From contig JAEOAD010000052.1 of NCBI GenBank assembly GCA_036365145.1, forward strand, positions 15,742,501 to 15,806,500: a stretch of DNA of 64,000 nt, read 5' to 3'. Made by a program: the position numbers and the translations under genes. This document shows, piece after piece, positions 1 to 12,855 of this stretch; positions within the stretch are counted from its first letter, which is position 1, and every line of letters starts with the position of its first letter. Source of the stretch: Orientallactaga sibirica. Its lineage: Eukaryota; Chordata; Mammalia; Rodentia; Dipodidae. Under the pieces are notes generated by a model that worked only from the letters and a program-made list of their open reading frames with translations, was not told the DNA's origin and did no database searches.

Positions 1-511
1 TACGCTCACTCCTTCCCTCCCCTCAAGCCCCATTTCTCTTCACTTCTCACCTTCTCTGGAGCATTTCGCCACCTTTTCTGACCACAAAGGTGACAAACAT
101 CTACAGTCTTGATGAGTTGAGCCTGGACCTGGAAACCTGAGGCCGAGACCAGAAACGGACCAGTCCTCATAATACCTCGGGCTTTCTTTCTTTTCTGCAG
201 GTCCTATGGGCTGTGTCCTTCTTCCAACCCCACCACATAGCTACAGCTGTCCCTTGGCTCCCAGTCTTCATTTCCCATCTCCGTACACCCCTAAGAATGG
301 CTGACCGTGAAGAAGTGGAGCCAAGCTTAGACCCAGACTAGGGCTGGTTGTCCCCTGGACCTGCCACTAATGCCTGCTGGGACCACACTGTGCACAAAAG
401 GCAACCTTGATTCTCAGCCACAGTTGGTCCTGGAGGTCCTGATACTGACTCTGCTAGGCCACTAATCCCTGGTTTTGTCACCCCACCCCAGTCCCTCCTG
501 GATTCAAGGCA

Positions 512-1719
<1,208 letters not shown>

Positions 1720-1942
1720 TTCCAAAGCCGCGGAAGCTCCCTAAAACACCTCCTCCAAACCTCACCCTCCCCACAAGGCCTTCTCAGACCTCGGGAAGCC
1801 CTAGAGACACCTTGAAGGGCTGGTTGGCTGGAGGCCAGGTGTGTTCACCTGCCCTGAATCCTGGGAACCCCTTGTGGAGTCTGCTCTCTCCTGGCTGAAG
1901 AGGACCAAAGGCCCGTGGCCCCATTCAGCCTTCAGTGTATCC

Positions 1943-1948
1943 AATAAA
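1943..1948 (+). terminator. Poly(A) signal AATAAA, PRR30 copy 1
   Basis: Canonical AATAAA about 225 bp after the copy-1 stop, followed by a GT-rich stretch near 1973-1985. It is identical to the signal of copy 2. Confidence 0.7.
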
Positions 1949-2309
1949 GCCTAACCTTGACCCTGAAAAAACGTGTTTGTGTCCTGATGAGCCCACACGA
2001 TGGATGGCTGTAGCTACTACAGCAGTGCCAGTCTCCAACAAAGCAAACACGTGAGTCATGTCATGTATCCCAGGAGGGCAACAGACCAAAGAGCAAGGGC
2101 GCTCAGAGGCCCCCTGTGTCTTTAAGTCTGGAACAGGAACAGACATCGACCTTCCCAAAGACTCAGCTACCAGGCCGTTCCTCTAGGGCACATTGGGTTA
2201 ACAAGGATGCAACAGTCCATTTTCCTCGCAGGGAAGGGTATTTCTAGCTCTAGGGATTGTAAGAGTCCACCTATCCACTCCTGACAAGAACGAGAGGCCA
2301 GGCCTCAAG

Positions 2310-2870
2310 AGAGATGAGTGGGGCATGGTGGTGCAGGCCTTTAATCCCATCATTCAGGAGGCAGAGGTAGGAGGATCACCTTGAGTTCGAGGCCACCCTG
2401 AGACTACATAGTGAATTCCAGGTTAGCCTGGGCTTAGAGGGAGATCCTATCTCGAAAAAAAAAAAAAACAAAAAAATTTTTTAAATATTATATTCTTATT
2501 TATTAGAGAGAGGAAGAGAGAGAGAGAATAGGTGTGCCAGGACCTCTAACCACTGCAAATGAACTCCAGATGTATGCACCACCTTGTGCATCTGGCTTAT
2601 GTGGGATCTGAGGAATACAAACCTGGATCCTTAGGCTTTGCAGGCAAGCACCCTAACCACTAAGCCTTTTCTCCTGTCCAATAAAAAATAATTTAAAAAA
2701 ATAGGGGCTGGGTGTGGTGGTGCACACCTTAAATATCAGCACTTGGGAGGCAGAGGTAGAAGGAGTGCTCTGAATTTGAGGCCAGCCTGAGATTACGTAG
2801 TGAATTCCAGGCCAGCTTGGGCTAGAGTGAGGCCCTACCTCAAAAAACCAAAAACTAATAAATAAATAAA
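2310..2870. repeat. SINE cluster: B1 (+), tRNA-SINE (-), B1 (+)
   Basis: A B1-like element on plus at about 2310-2470 ends in an A-rich tail. A tRNA-derived SINE on minus lies at 2480-2690, recognised by its reversed 3' CT-tract and the reversed box-A end near 2660-2680. A second plus-strand B1 occupies about 2703-2870. They lie immediately right of the duplication junction, between the two PRR30 copies. Confidence 0.85.
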
Positions 2871-2879
2871 TAATAAGGG

Positions 2880-3495
2880 GTTGAGGATGTGACACAGTTG
2901 GGTGGGGGGTAGTGGAGATTCTATGATGTCAACATCAGACCTTTGTGACATAGGCACTTGATGCCAGGGAGAGCTGGCCACAAGGAATAATTCCCTCAGC
3001 TCCTATTGGGGGCGGCAACGCCACCCCTCAGACAAAGCCTCAGTCTCCCAGTGTCTTTTATCAGTTGATTTCACTGCTGCTGCCTGGCATAATAAGCCAT
3101 CTCACCCAGCACCAGGTTAAGCTAGAAGAACACTAGCATTAGGGGTGACAAGAGGTCAGAGGAATCAGCATGCCAGGAAACCAGAATGCTCACAGAATCT
3201 TTGAGTCAGGGTTAGTAGGACAAAACCCTGGAACACAGACAACCTCTGCTTGCATGAAGAAGGACTGAGGGCAACGCTGGTCACTGTGAGTTTAGGGAAA
3301 GAGACTAGAGACAGAGTGGGCAAGAGAGGTGAGCCATCCTAGGATGATCCTGATCCGTTCTCTCCCAGGTCCCTGGTTCACCAAAGTGTCCGTGAAACAC
3401 AAGTCCACAGGAATCCTCTTTGGTAAGAACTCACAGCACCACACCAGCTTTCATTCTTTTCCCATCTCTGGCTCCATTCCCCAAGCCCCTCCTCC
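2880..3495 (+). other. Unique sequence upstream of PRR30 copy 2, with a candidate 5' exon
   Basis: Single-copy sequence within this window. A plausible non-coding exon lies at 3369-3422, with CTCTCCCAG before it and GTAAGA after it. A second candidate acceptor (CTGCAG) ends at 3696, and the coding exon acceptor (CCCCAG) ends at 3991, 20 bases before the ATG. These exons are proposed only from splice motifs. Confidence 0.4.
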
Positions 3496-3957
3496 TACGC
3501 TCACTCCTTCCCTCCCCTCAAGCCCCATTTCTCTTCACTTCTCACCTTCTCTGGAGCATTTCGCCACCTTTTCTGACCACAAAGGTGACAAACATCTACA
3601 GTCTTGATGAGTTGAGCCTGGACCTGGAAACCTGAGGCCGAGACCAGAAACGGACCAGTCCTCATAATACCTCGGGCTTTCTTTCTTTTTCTGCAGGTCC
3701 TATGGGCTGTGTCCTTCTTCCAACCCCACCACATAGCTACAGCTGTCCCTTGGCTCCCAGTCTTCATTTCCCATCTCCGTACACCCCCTAAGAATGGCTG
3801 ACCGTGAAGAAGTGAGGAGCCAAGCTTAGACCCAGACTAGGGCTGGTTGTCCCCCTGGACCTGCCACTAATGCCTGCTGGGACCACACTGTGCACAAAAG
3901 GCAACCTTGATTCTCAGCCACAGTTGGTCCTGGAGGTCCTGATACTGACTCTGCTAG

Positions 3958-5220
<1,263 letters not shown>

Positions 5221-5443
5221 TTCCAAAGCCGCGGAAGCTCCCTAAAACACCTCCTCCAAACCTCACCCTCCCCACAAGGCCTTCTCAGACCTCGGGAAGC
5301 CCTAGAGACACCTTGAAGGGCTGGTTGGCTGGAGGCCAGGTGTGTTCACCTGCCCTGAATCCTGGGAACCCCTTGTGGAGTCTGCTCTCTCCTGGCTGAA
5401 GAGGACCAAAGGCCCGTGGCCCCGTTCAGCCTTCAGTGTATCC

Positions 5444-5449
5444 AATAAA
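5444..5449 (+). terminator. Poly(A) signal AATAAA, PRR30 copy 2
   Basis: Canonical signal 224 bp after the stop codon, followed by GTGTTTGTGTC near 5474-5484, a typical GU-rich downstream element. Confidence 0.75.
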
Positions 5450-5696
5450 GCCTAACCTTGACCCTGAAAAAACGTGTTTGTGTCCTGATGAGCCCACACG
5501 ATGGATGGCTGTAGCTACTACAGCAGTGCCAGTCTCCAACAAAGCAAACACGTGAGTCATGTCATGTATCCCAGGAGGGCAACAGACCAAAGAGCAAGGG
5601 CGCTCAGAGGCCCCCTGTGTCTTTAAGTCTGCGGAACAGACATCGACCTTCCCAAAGACTCAGCTACCGGGCCATTCCTCTAGGGCACATTGGGTT

Positions 5697-5886
5697 AACA
5701 AGGATGCAACAGTCCATTTTCCTCGCAGAGAAGGGTATTTCTAGCTCTAGGGATTGTAAGAGTCCACCTATCCACATTTTCCTCGCAGGGAAGGGTATTT
5801 CTAGCACAAGGATGCAACAGTCCATTTTCCTCGCAGAGAAGGGTATTTCTAGCTCTAGGGATTGTAAGAGTCCACCTATCCACTCC
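5697..5886 (+). repeat. Local tandem repeat, about 106 bp period
   Basis: The stretch starting ACAAGGATGCAACAGTCC occurs at about 5698 and again at about 5804. The core TTTTCCTCGCAG-GAAGGGTATTTCTAG occurs three times (about 5716, 5777 and 5825). The first PRR30 unit has only one copy (about 2200-2280), so this expansion is specific to the second unit. Confidence 0.85.
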
Positions 5887-5917
5887 TGACAAGAACGAGA
5901 GGCCAGGCCTCTCGAGG

Positions 5918-6057
5918 GTTTTTGTTGTTGTTCTTTTGGGCTAGGGCCTCGCTCTAGCCCACTGTGCAGTCTCAGGGTGACCTCGAACTCACGGCGCTCC
6001 TCCCACCTCTGCCTCCCGAGTGCTGGGATTACAGGCGCACGCCACCACGCCCGGCAG
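5918..6057 (-). repeat. B1-like SINE (-)
   Basis: Reverse-oriented B1 with GTGCTGGGATTACAGGCG and a GCCACCACGCCCGGC end, just left of the PREB CpG island. Confidence 0.85.
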
Positions 6058-6109
6058 GGACTTCTTCACTAAAGGGTGGTTGATCTTCAATCACCTCTTC
6101 CAGGCCCGC

Positions 6110-6720
6110 TTCCCACGCCCCGCACGTTACGTCCTACGGCACACCGGATCCCCAGTCGGGGACAGTTGGTCCGCTAGTGCTGACGCGGCCGGCGTCCCGC
6201 GCGTGCGCGCACGAGCCGAGGCCCCGGGCGCGTGCGCAGGCGCCGGCGAGCGCCGTCCGACGTCGGGGAGCCGAGATCCGGCCGCCCGCCGTGGGTCGAG
6301 CGGTGAGGAGCCCGCGGACGGGACGGGCTCGGGGGTCTTCTGCGCGCCGCCGGGGCCGAGCTCAGCAGCAGCAGCCCCGGGCAGCAGGGCCGGCCGGGCG
6401 CGGCATGTGCGCGGAGCCGCGAGGCTGGCAGTGAGCGCGCGGCGGGCGCCATGGGCCGGCGCCGGGCTCTGGAGCTGTACCGGGCCCCGTTCCCGTTGTA
6501 CGCGCTTCGAGTGGACCCCAGCGCGGGGCTGCTCATCGCCGCGGGCGGAGGAGGCGCCGCCAAGACTGGCATAAAGAACGGCGTGGTGAGAGCTCCGGGA
6601 CCGGGGCCGGGTGGTGCCGCGGGCCAGGTTCCTCTCGGGACGGCCGGGGTCCTAAGGGTGGGCCGGTGGGGAAACCCGGCCCGTCAGACGCCGGGGTGCC
6701 AAGCTCAGCCCTGCACTTGA
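6110..6720 (+). promoter_or_regulatory. CpG-island promoter of PREB
   Basis: Dense CG dinucleotides and GC-boxes run from about 6110 through PREB exon 1 to about 6720, with no obvious TATA box. The palindrome CCGACGTCGG at 6257-6266 contains an ACGTC core of the CRE/UPR type. That would suit an ER-export gene, but the regulatory role is inference. The right part overlaps the first coding exon. Confidence 0.75.
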
Positions 6721-9700
6721 CGCAGTGAGCACTCGAGGGACTGCTCCAGTGGAGTGCAGGCTGCGCCCCCCGCTGCATGGGCTGGACCGCCTTGCCCTGG
6801 AACTCTGGGACCTTTCCAGATGGACCTTTTCTGGGAGGCCCATTGTCTTTTTTGCTCTCTAGCAGCGTGAATGATGCGTTTGGCCCCAGGCTAGGTTAAT
6901 TCCCTTCAAAGCTTCATCCCACTGATCTGTAAACTGAAGGTAATAATCCAAGCTGTGCTTGCTGTGCTGTAAGAGGGACCGAGCTCCAGAAAGCCATGAG
7001 CTAGAAGGTGCAGGAAGCAAAGGTGTAAGGCACCAGACTAGGACTTGACACGCTTCCTTGCACTCCTGAACTTTGCCCATCCTGGTTTCCTCTCCCACAG
7101 CACTTTCTGAAGCTAGAACGGATTAATGGGTGCCTGAGTGCCTCCTTGCTGCACTCTCATGACACAGAGACACGGGCCACCATGAACTTGGCACTGGCAG
7201 GTGACATCCTTGCTGCAGGACAGGATGCCCAGTGTCAGCTTCTACGCTTTCGGGCCCACCAGCAGAAGGGCAACAAGGCAGAGAAGGCAGGTGAGGAGCC
7301 TCGGGGAAGATCATTCTCATCTTTGTCTTTAAAGAAGGACTGGAAGTGGAGTCATTGTAACAAGAAGTTGTGGTACTGCTGCCACATAGAAGGGCCAGTT
7401 CTAGTCAATACAGAAGTGTGGATCCAGGGCTGGAGAGATGTCCTAACAGTTAAAGCGCTTGCCTGAGAAGCTTAAAGACTCAGGTTCAATTCCCCAGTAG
7501 CCATATAAGCCAGATGAACATGGTGGCACATGCGTCTGGAGTTTGTTTGCAGTGGCTAGAGGCCGTGGAGTGTCCATTCCTTTTTTCTCTGTATCTATCT
7601 CTTTCTCTCTCAAATATATATATTTTGTTTTGTTTTTCCGAGGTAGGGTCTCACTGTAGCTCAGGCTGACCTGGAATTCACTATGTAGTCTCAGGGTGGC
7701 CTGGAACTCATGGTGTTCCTCCTACCTTTGCCTCCCAAGTGCTGGGATGCTGGGATTAAAGGCATGCACCACCATGCCTAGCTGTTTGTTTGTTTGTTTG
7801 TTTATTTATTTATTTTTATAAAGTCTAGATCTAGCTGGGTGTGGTGGTATTTAGGAGGTAGAAGCAAGAAGATAGAGTTCAAAGGTAGCCTGGGATACAT
7901 AGCAGTACCATATCTCAAAAAAGAGAAAAGGGGCTGGAGAGAAGGCTCAGCAATTAAGGTGCTTACCTGCAAAGCCTAATGACCCAGACTCAGGTTCAGT
8001 TCCCCAATACCCATGTAAAGCCAGATGCACAAAGTGGCACATGCATCTGGAGTTCATTTGCAGCAGCTAGAGGCCATGGTGTGCCCATTCTGTCTGTCTC
8101 TCTGTGCTTGCAAATAAAATAAAAAGGGAAAAGAAAAGAAAGCAGCCTGGTTCATGCAAGTTGTTTGTGTTGCAGGTTCTAAGGATCAGGGGCCCCGACA
8201 AAGGAAAGGGGCAGCTCCAGCAGAGAAGAAATCTGGAGCCAATATCCAGCCTGAAGGGGTTGAACTCAAGGTAGAAAATTTGCAGGCAGTACAGACAGAC
8301 TTCAGCCCTGACCCACTGCAGAAAGTTGTGTGCTTCAACCACGATAATACCCTGCTTGCCACTGGAGGGACGGATGGCTATGTTCGAGTCTGGAAGGTAT
8401 GGTGTTAGGAGCTTAAGGAAGATAAATATCCATTGTAACAAAACCAAAATTGTGAGACTCTGAACATGAGTTCTAGGAAACTTGTGAGTGGCCAATTAGG
8501 AGAAGACAGGTGGGAATATAGTGTTCTTACTGTGTGTCTGGCCTAACTATGGTGTTGGCTTGACTGCAGGTACCCAGTATGGAGAAAGTTCTGGAGTTCA
8601 AAGCCCATGAAGGGGAAATTGAAGATTTGGCTTTGGGCCCAGATGGCAAGGTAGAGGTGTGGGAAGGGAGTGAAGAAAGGGGAGGCTCTTATATTGCTTG
8701 AGCAGTAATTTGAGTCCCCCTAACTGTCCATTTTTGGAATATTTATTCCTATATAGTTGGTAACTGTTGGATGGGACCTTAAGGCCTTTGTATGGCAGAA
8801 TGATCAGCTAGTGACACAGCTGCATTGGCAAGAGAATGGACCCACCTTTTCTAATACGCCCTACCGCTACCAGGCCTGCAGGTATGAAGAACCTAGTGGG
8901 TGATTAAAAGCATCATGATCCAGCTTTAGTAGGGAAGTGGGAAGAGTCTTGGGGGAGCTGGGGATGACTGCAGCCTTGTTGGATGTTACCCCATGCCAGA
9001 CCAGGGTGGTGTAGGAGGGCACAAACCTGAAGGTTGGGTAGGCACCAGGAGCTGAACAAGCCCCTTGCCTGGCCCCAGGTTTGGGCAGGTTCCAGACCAG
9101 CCTGGTGGGTTGCGACTCTTCACAGTGCAGATCCCCCACAAGCGCCTGCGTCAGCCTCCACCCTGCTACCTCACAGCCTGGGAGAGTTCCACCTTCTTGC
9201 CCCTTCGGACCAGGTCCTGTGGCAACGAAGTCATCTCCTGCCTCAGTGTCAGGTGTGAGACAAGGCCGCCTTGGTGGGGTAGAATGTGCCTGGGGGAGCT
9301 TGGGCAAGGAGTACCTCCGGAGTTCCTGAGAACCACTGTTGTTGAGTGAGGATTTCTGCATAGATCTCTAGAACGAAGAGTACTTTGTTATGTGTTACAG
9401 TGAATCGGGCACCTTCCTAGGCCTGGGCACAGTCACTGGCTCTGTCGCCATCTACATAGCTTTCTCTCTCCAGGTAATTGGGTGAAGGTTGGCACAGCCC
9501 TGTGGGAGGGTTGCAGGCCTGCTGAACCTTGAATGTGCCAAAGGGAGTCTGGCCCAGCCCATGTGGGAAGCATGTTTCCCAAAAGGAAGGCTTCTCTCAC
9601 TAGTTTTCTTTCCCCAGCGTCTCTATTACATAAGGGAGGCCCATGGTATTGTGGTGACAGATGTAGCCTTTCTACCGGAGAAGGGTCGTGGTCCAGAGCT

Positions 9701-10050
9701 TCTTGGGCCCCATGAAACTGCTCTTTTCTCTGTGGCTGTGGACAGTCGTTGCCAGCTGCACCTGCTGCCGTCAAGGCGTGAGTCATTGGGATTGGGGGTT
9801 CCACCCTACCTTCACCTGTAGGAAAACTTGGTCCCTGGAGAATGGACTATTCACTTTTAACCACCTGTCCATTCCTTGAATGAAAGATTGATGGTCTGGT
9901 CTTCAGTCTGTGAAGCCCCTTTGCCCACTCACTTCTTGCATTGTCCCACCCTCAGGGAGTGTTCCTGTGTGGCTGCTGCTTCTGCTGTGTGCCGGGCTTA
10001 TTATTGTGACCATCCTGCTGCTCCAGAGTGCCTTTCCAGGTTTTCTTTAG
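6451..10050 (+). CDS. PREB: PREB / SEC12, SAR1 guanine-nucleotide exchange factor
   Basis: Nine coding exons: 6451-6585, 7101-7290, 8176-8396, 8570-8650, 8757-8881, 9079-9252, 9401-9473, 9618-9777 and 9956-10050. All junctions are GT-AG and in phase, giving 417 residues, the human length. The start GCGCCATGG has a good Kozak context. PREB is the mammalian Sec12. It is a WD40 beta-propeller anchored in the ER membrane that loads GTP on SAR1 to start COPII vesicle budding; it was first described as a prolactin-promoter binding factor. An N-terminal [13 protein letters not shown] loop (about residues 32-44) corresponds to the potassium-binding loop known in Sec12. WD-repeat signatures include [15 protein letters not shown] (about 168-182) and [10 protein letters not shown] hydrophobic segment (about 388-410, [18 protein letters not shown]) is the C-terminal membrane anchor, leaving a short lumenal tail. 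Intron 2 carries SINEs. Confidence 0.97.
7428..8125. repeat. SINE cluster in PREB intron 2
   Basis: tRNA-SINE (+) 7428-7620, B1 (-) 7625-7783, a shortened B1 (+) 7829-7930 and tRNA-SINE (+) 7931-8125. The last ends 50 bases before exon 3. Confidence 0.8.
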
Positions 10051-10587
10051 CCTCTCTGACCACTGGGAATTAGGGCACTGCCACCTTCCAGAGCAGAAGC
10101 CATTGGAGTCCACTGCTGAGGCTGTCTCCGACGAGATGATGGCCCTGTTTGTGGCCCTGCGTGACTCTGGGTCCTGGAAGCCCTGCATTCATTGCCTGTG
10201 GATCCACCCAGTACAGTATGTTCTGAAGGCAGGCCACGCTATCTGCCTCCCAGAGGCTCCAGAGTTGAGCTCATCCTTGTCCAGAAATATGGGAGGAGAG
10301 CCTGAAGGCACTGCTATTCTTCCCTGCAGAAACAGTTTTTCCTCTGGCCCTCACAGCCTTCACATGAAGCCCCTGGCTTTTGCTGGGACAGGACTGACCT
10401 GGCACTTGCATTTAGGGCAGGAAGAGGAAAAAGAAAAAAAAAAGACTCCAGTAGGAGTAATCAGCGGGTACTGGTGGGTAGCACCAAGCCAGCAGGTTAA
10501 TACATAGCGAGTTCCTGGTTGGTCTACTCCAGCATTGAGGAAAGGGAAAATGATCCTCAGCCCATTAAGCAGGAAAAATTGACATTT

Positions 10588-10593
10588 AATAAA
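10588..10593 (+). terminator. Poly(A) signal AATAAA, PREB
   Basis: Lies 538 bp after the PREB stop. It falls within the antisense ABHD1 terminal exon, so the two transcription units overlap at their 3' ends. Confidence 0.65.
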
Positions 10594-11256
10594 TGAGGGA
10601 AGAGTGAACTAAGATCCCACATGGTCTCTTGTTGGCTTTTTCCATCCCCAGAAGGTGAGTGTGCTCTGAGGTCAAGCAGCTCCAATGGGTGCTGGAAGAT
10701 GGCTTGGGCATACTGATGTAGGACATGGTACATGTAGCAGCATTTCCATGGCAGCAGCCCATCCAGGAAGCCAGTGTGGCTACCCTGAGCTTTAATGAAC
10801 AGTGCCACATAGGGAGAGTGCTGGGCAGCCTGCCAGGGGAAGGCTGGGAGGGGGGTTCAAAGAGGAGGTCAGGAACTTGGTCTTGTAATGAGATACCAGG
10901 CTCGTAGCTGAGAAATAATACACATTTGTGCCTCAGGGTCCACAGGTCCTTGGGCCAGGGCTTCATTATTCAGTTGACTCACCACGGACAGGGAGAAGGG
11001 GTCATCTGCACTGAGGCAGAGCACAGGTGTCTGGATGGCATCTACCTTGGTTCCTGGCTCAATGCTTGATAAAAGGCAACACAGTCATTATACCCAAAGA
11101 CCACATATGTATAATGCGCGTCAGACTGGTGGATTGTGCAGGCCTGTTGGTGGAGGTCCAATAGGCTATGGTAACAGAGAATAGGAAGACAACAGACTTA
11201 TTGGAACAGGAGGGCAGGGTTGATTGAAAGATACCTGTAGCATGAAGTGTACATCT

Positions 11257-11649
11257 ACCACTTTTTTTTTCCCCCCAAGGTAAGGTCTTGCTCTAGCCCA
11301 GGCTGACCTGGAATTCACTCTATTCTCAGGGTGGCCTCGAACTCAGGGCTATCCTTCTACCTCTGCCTCCTGAGTGCTGGGATTAAAGGCATGTGCCATC
11401 ATGCCCTGCTGCTGCTTTTTAAAGATTTATTTATATTTATTTATTAGAGGCAGAGATGGGTGGGGGAGAGAGAGAGTGAGTGAGAATGGGCACGCCAGGG
11501 CCTCTAGCCACTGTAAACGAACTCCAGACACCTGCACCATCATGTGCATCTGGCTTACATGGGACCTGGAGAATCAAACCTGGGTGTTTAGGCTTCACAA
11601 GCATGTGCCTTAACCGCTAAGCCATCTCTCCAGCCCTCCACCACTTTTT
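11257..11649 (-). mobile_element. SINE pair inserted inside an ABHD1 exon
   Basis: A B1 (-) at about 11268-11408 and a tRNA-SINE (-) at about 11416-11637 are flanked by the direct repeat ACCACTTTTT at 11257-11266 and 11640-11649. The flanks on both sides are the halves of the exon encoding the KVVDVHFMLQ segment. Removing the insert rejoins them, so the insertion hit coding sequence. Confidence 0.85.
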
Positions 11650-11697
11650 CAGGCACCTATTTCTGGAAATACATCTGGAGTACATCAGGATTTAAAA

Positions 11698-12560
11698 TTT
11701 TTTTGTTTTTAATGTATGTATTTATTTATTTGAGAGAGAGAGGCAGGTAGAGAGAGAATGGTTGTGCCAGGGCTTCCAGCCACTGCAAACGAACTCCAGA
11801 TGCATGTGTCCCCTAGTGCACCTGGCTTACGTGGGTCCTGGAGAATCAAGCCTCGAACCAGGGTCCTTAGGCTTCACAGGCAAGCGTTTAACTGCTAAGC
11901 CATCTCTCCAGCCCAGGATTTAAAATTTTATATTTAACCATGTGCTGTGACCAGCATGGTCTCTTGCTGCAGCAAATGAATGTCAGGCGCATGTGCCACT
12001 TTGCGTCCAGATTTATGTGCCGGGGAATCAAACTGGACCTTGAAGCCTTGCAGGCAAGCACCTTTAACTGGTGAGCCATTTTCCCAACCTTTGTGTTTTG
12101 CTTTTTTGACTCCAGCATTTGACACAGAGCCCATGGCCTCCTTTTTTCTTTCTTTTTCTGGTGTGTGTGTGTGGGGGGGGATTCTCATACACATATGTAG
12201 AGGTCATAGGAAGATCTATCAGGTATCCTCTAGTACTCTTTCGCCTTATTTCTCTGATACAATGTTTGTCACTAAATTTACAGCTCACCATTTTTTGGTT
12301 TGACTAGCTGACTAACAAGCTTCAGCAATCCTGTCTTCTCCCTTATTTTTTTTTAAAATTTTTAAATTTTTATTTATTTACTTGACAGAGGGAAAGAGGG
12401 AAAGAGAGAGAATGGGCGCTTCAGGGCCTCCAGCCACTGCAAATGAACTCCAGACATATGCACCACCTTGTGCATCTGGCTAACGTGGGCCCTGGGAATC
12501 GAACCTGAGTCCTTTGGCTTTGCTGACAAACATCTTAACTGCTAAGCCATCTCTCCAGCC
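11698..12560 (-). repeat. tRNA-SINE cluster (-) in an ABHD1 intron
   Basis: Copies at 11698-11915 (flanked by AGGATTTAAAATTT repeats), a diverged copy at 11935-12090 and another at 12355-12560, all on minus. The stretch 12091-12354 shows a short GT run at 12160-12178 and no other feature. Confidence 0.75.
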
Positions 12561-12609
12561 TGTGTCTTTCCCCTTTTAAGCACTAGGGTTCCAGGCATGT
12601 GTCGCCATG

Positions 12610-12855
12610 TCTGGCTTTTTTTTTTTTTTAATCTTTTAGAGAGAGACAGAGAGAGGGAGACAGTTAGAGATGGGCACGCCAGCAGTCTCTCAGCTGCTGT
12701 GAACGAAATCCAGATGTGTGTGCCCTCTTGTGGGAAAGTGTGGCATTGCGCCCTTTCGTCACTGCATCTGGCTAAACCTGGGACCTGGAGATTAGAACCG
12801 GGTTCTTGGGTTTAGGAGGCAGGCGCCTTAACCACTAAGACATCTTTCCAGCCCA
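12610..12855 (-). mobile_element. tRNA-SINE, second subfamily (-)
   Basis: This copy differs from the common type. It has a longer body with the reversed CACTTGACCACAAGGGGG-like block and a GCTGAGAGACTGCTGG-like block. CATGTCTGGCTTTTT repeats flank it, consistent with a target-site duplication. Confidence 0.75.

Noticed and set aside
11657..11659. TAG as a nonsense mutation in ABHD1
   Set aside because: With the upstream frame, the bases read Asn-Arg followed by a roughly 4-nt deletion; the TAG appears only in the downstream frame, so the lesion is better called a frameshift.
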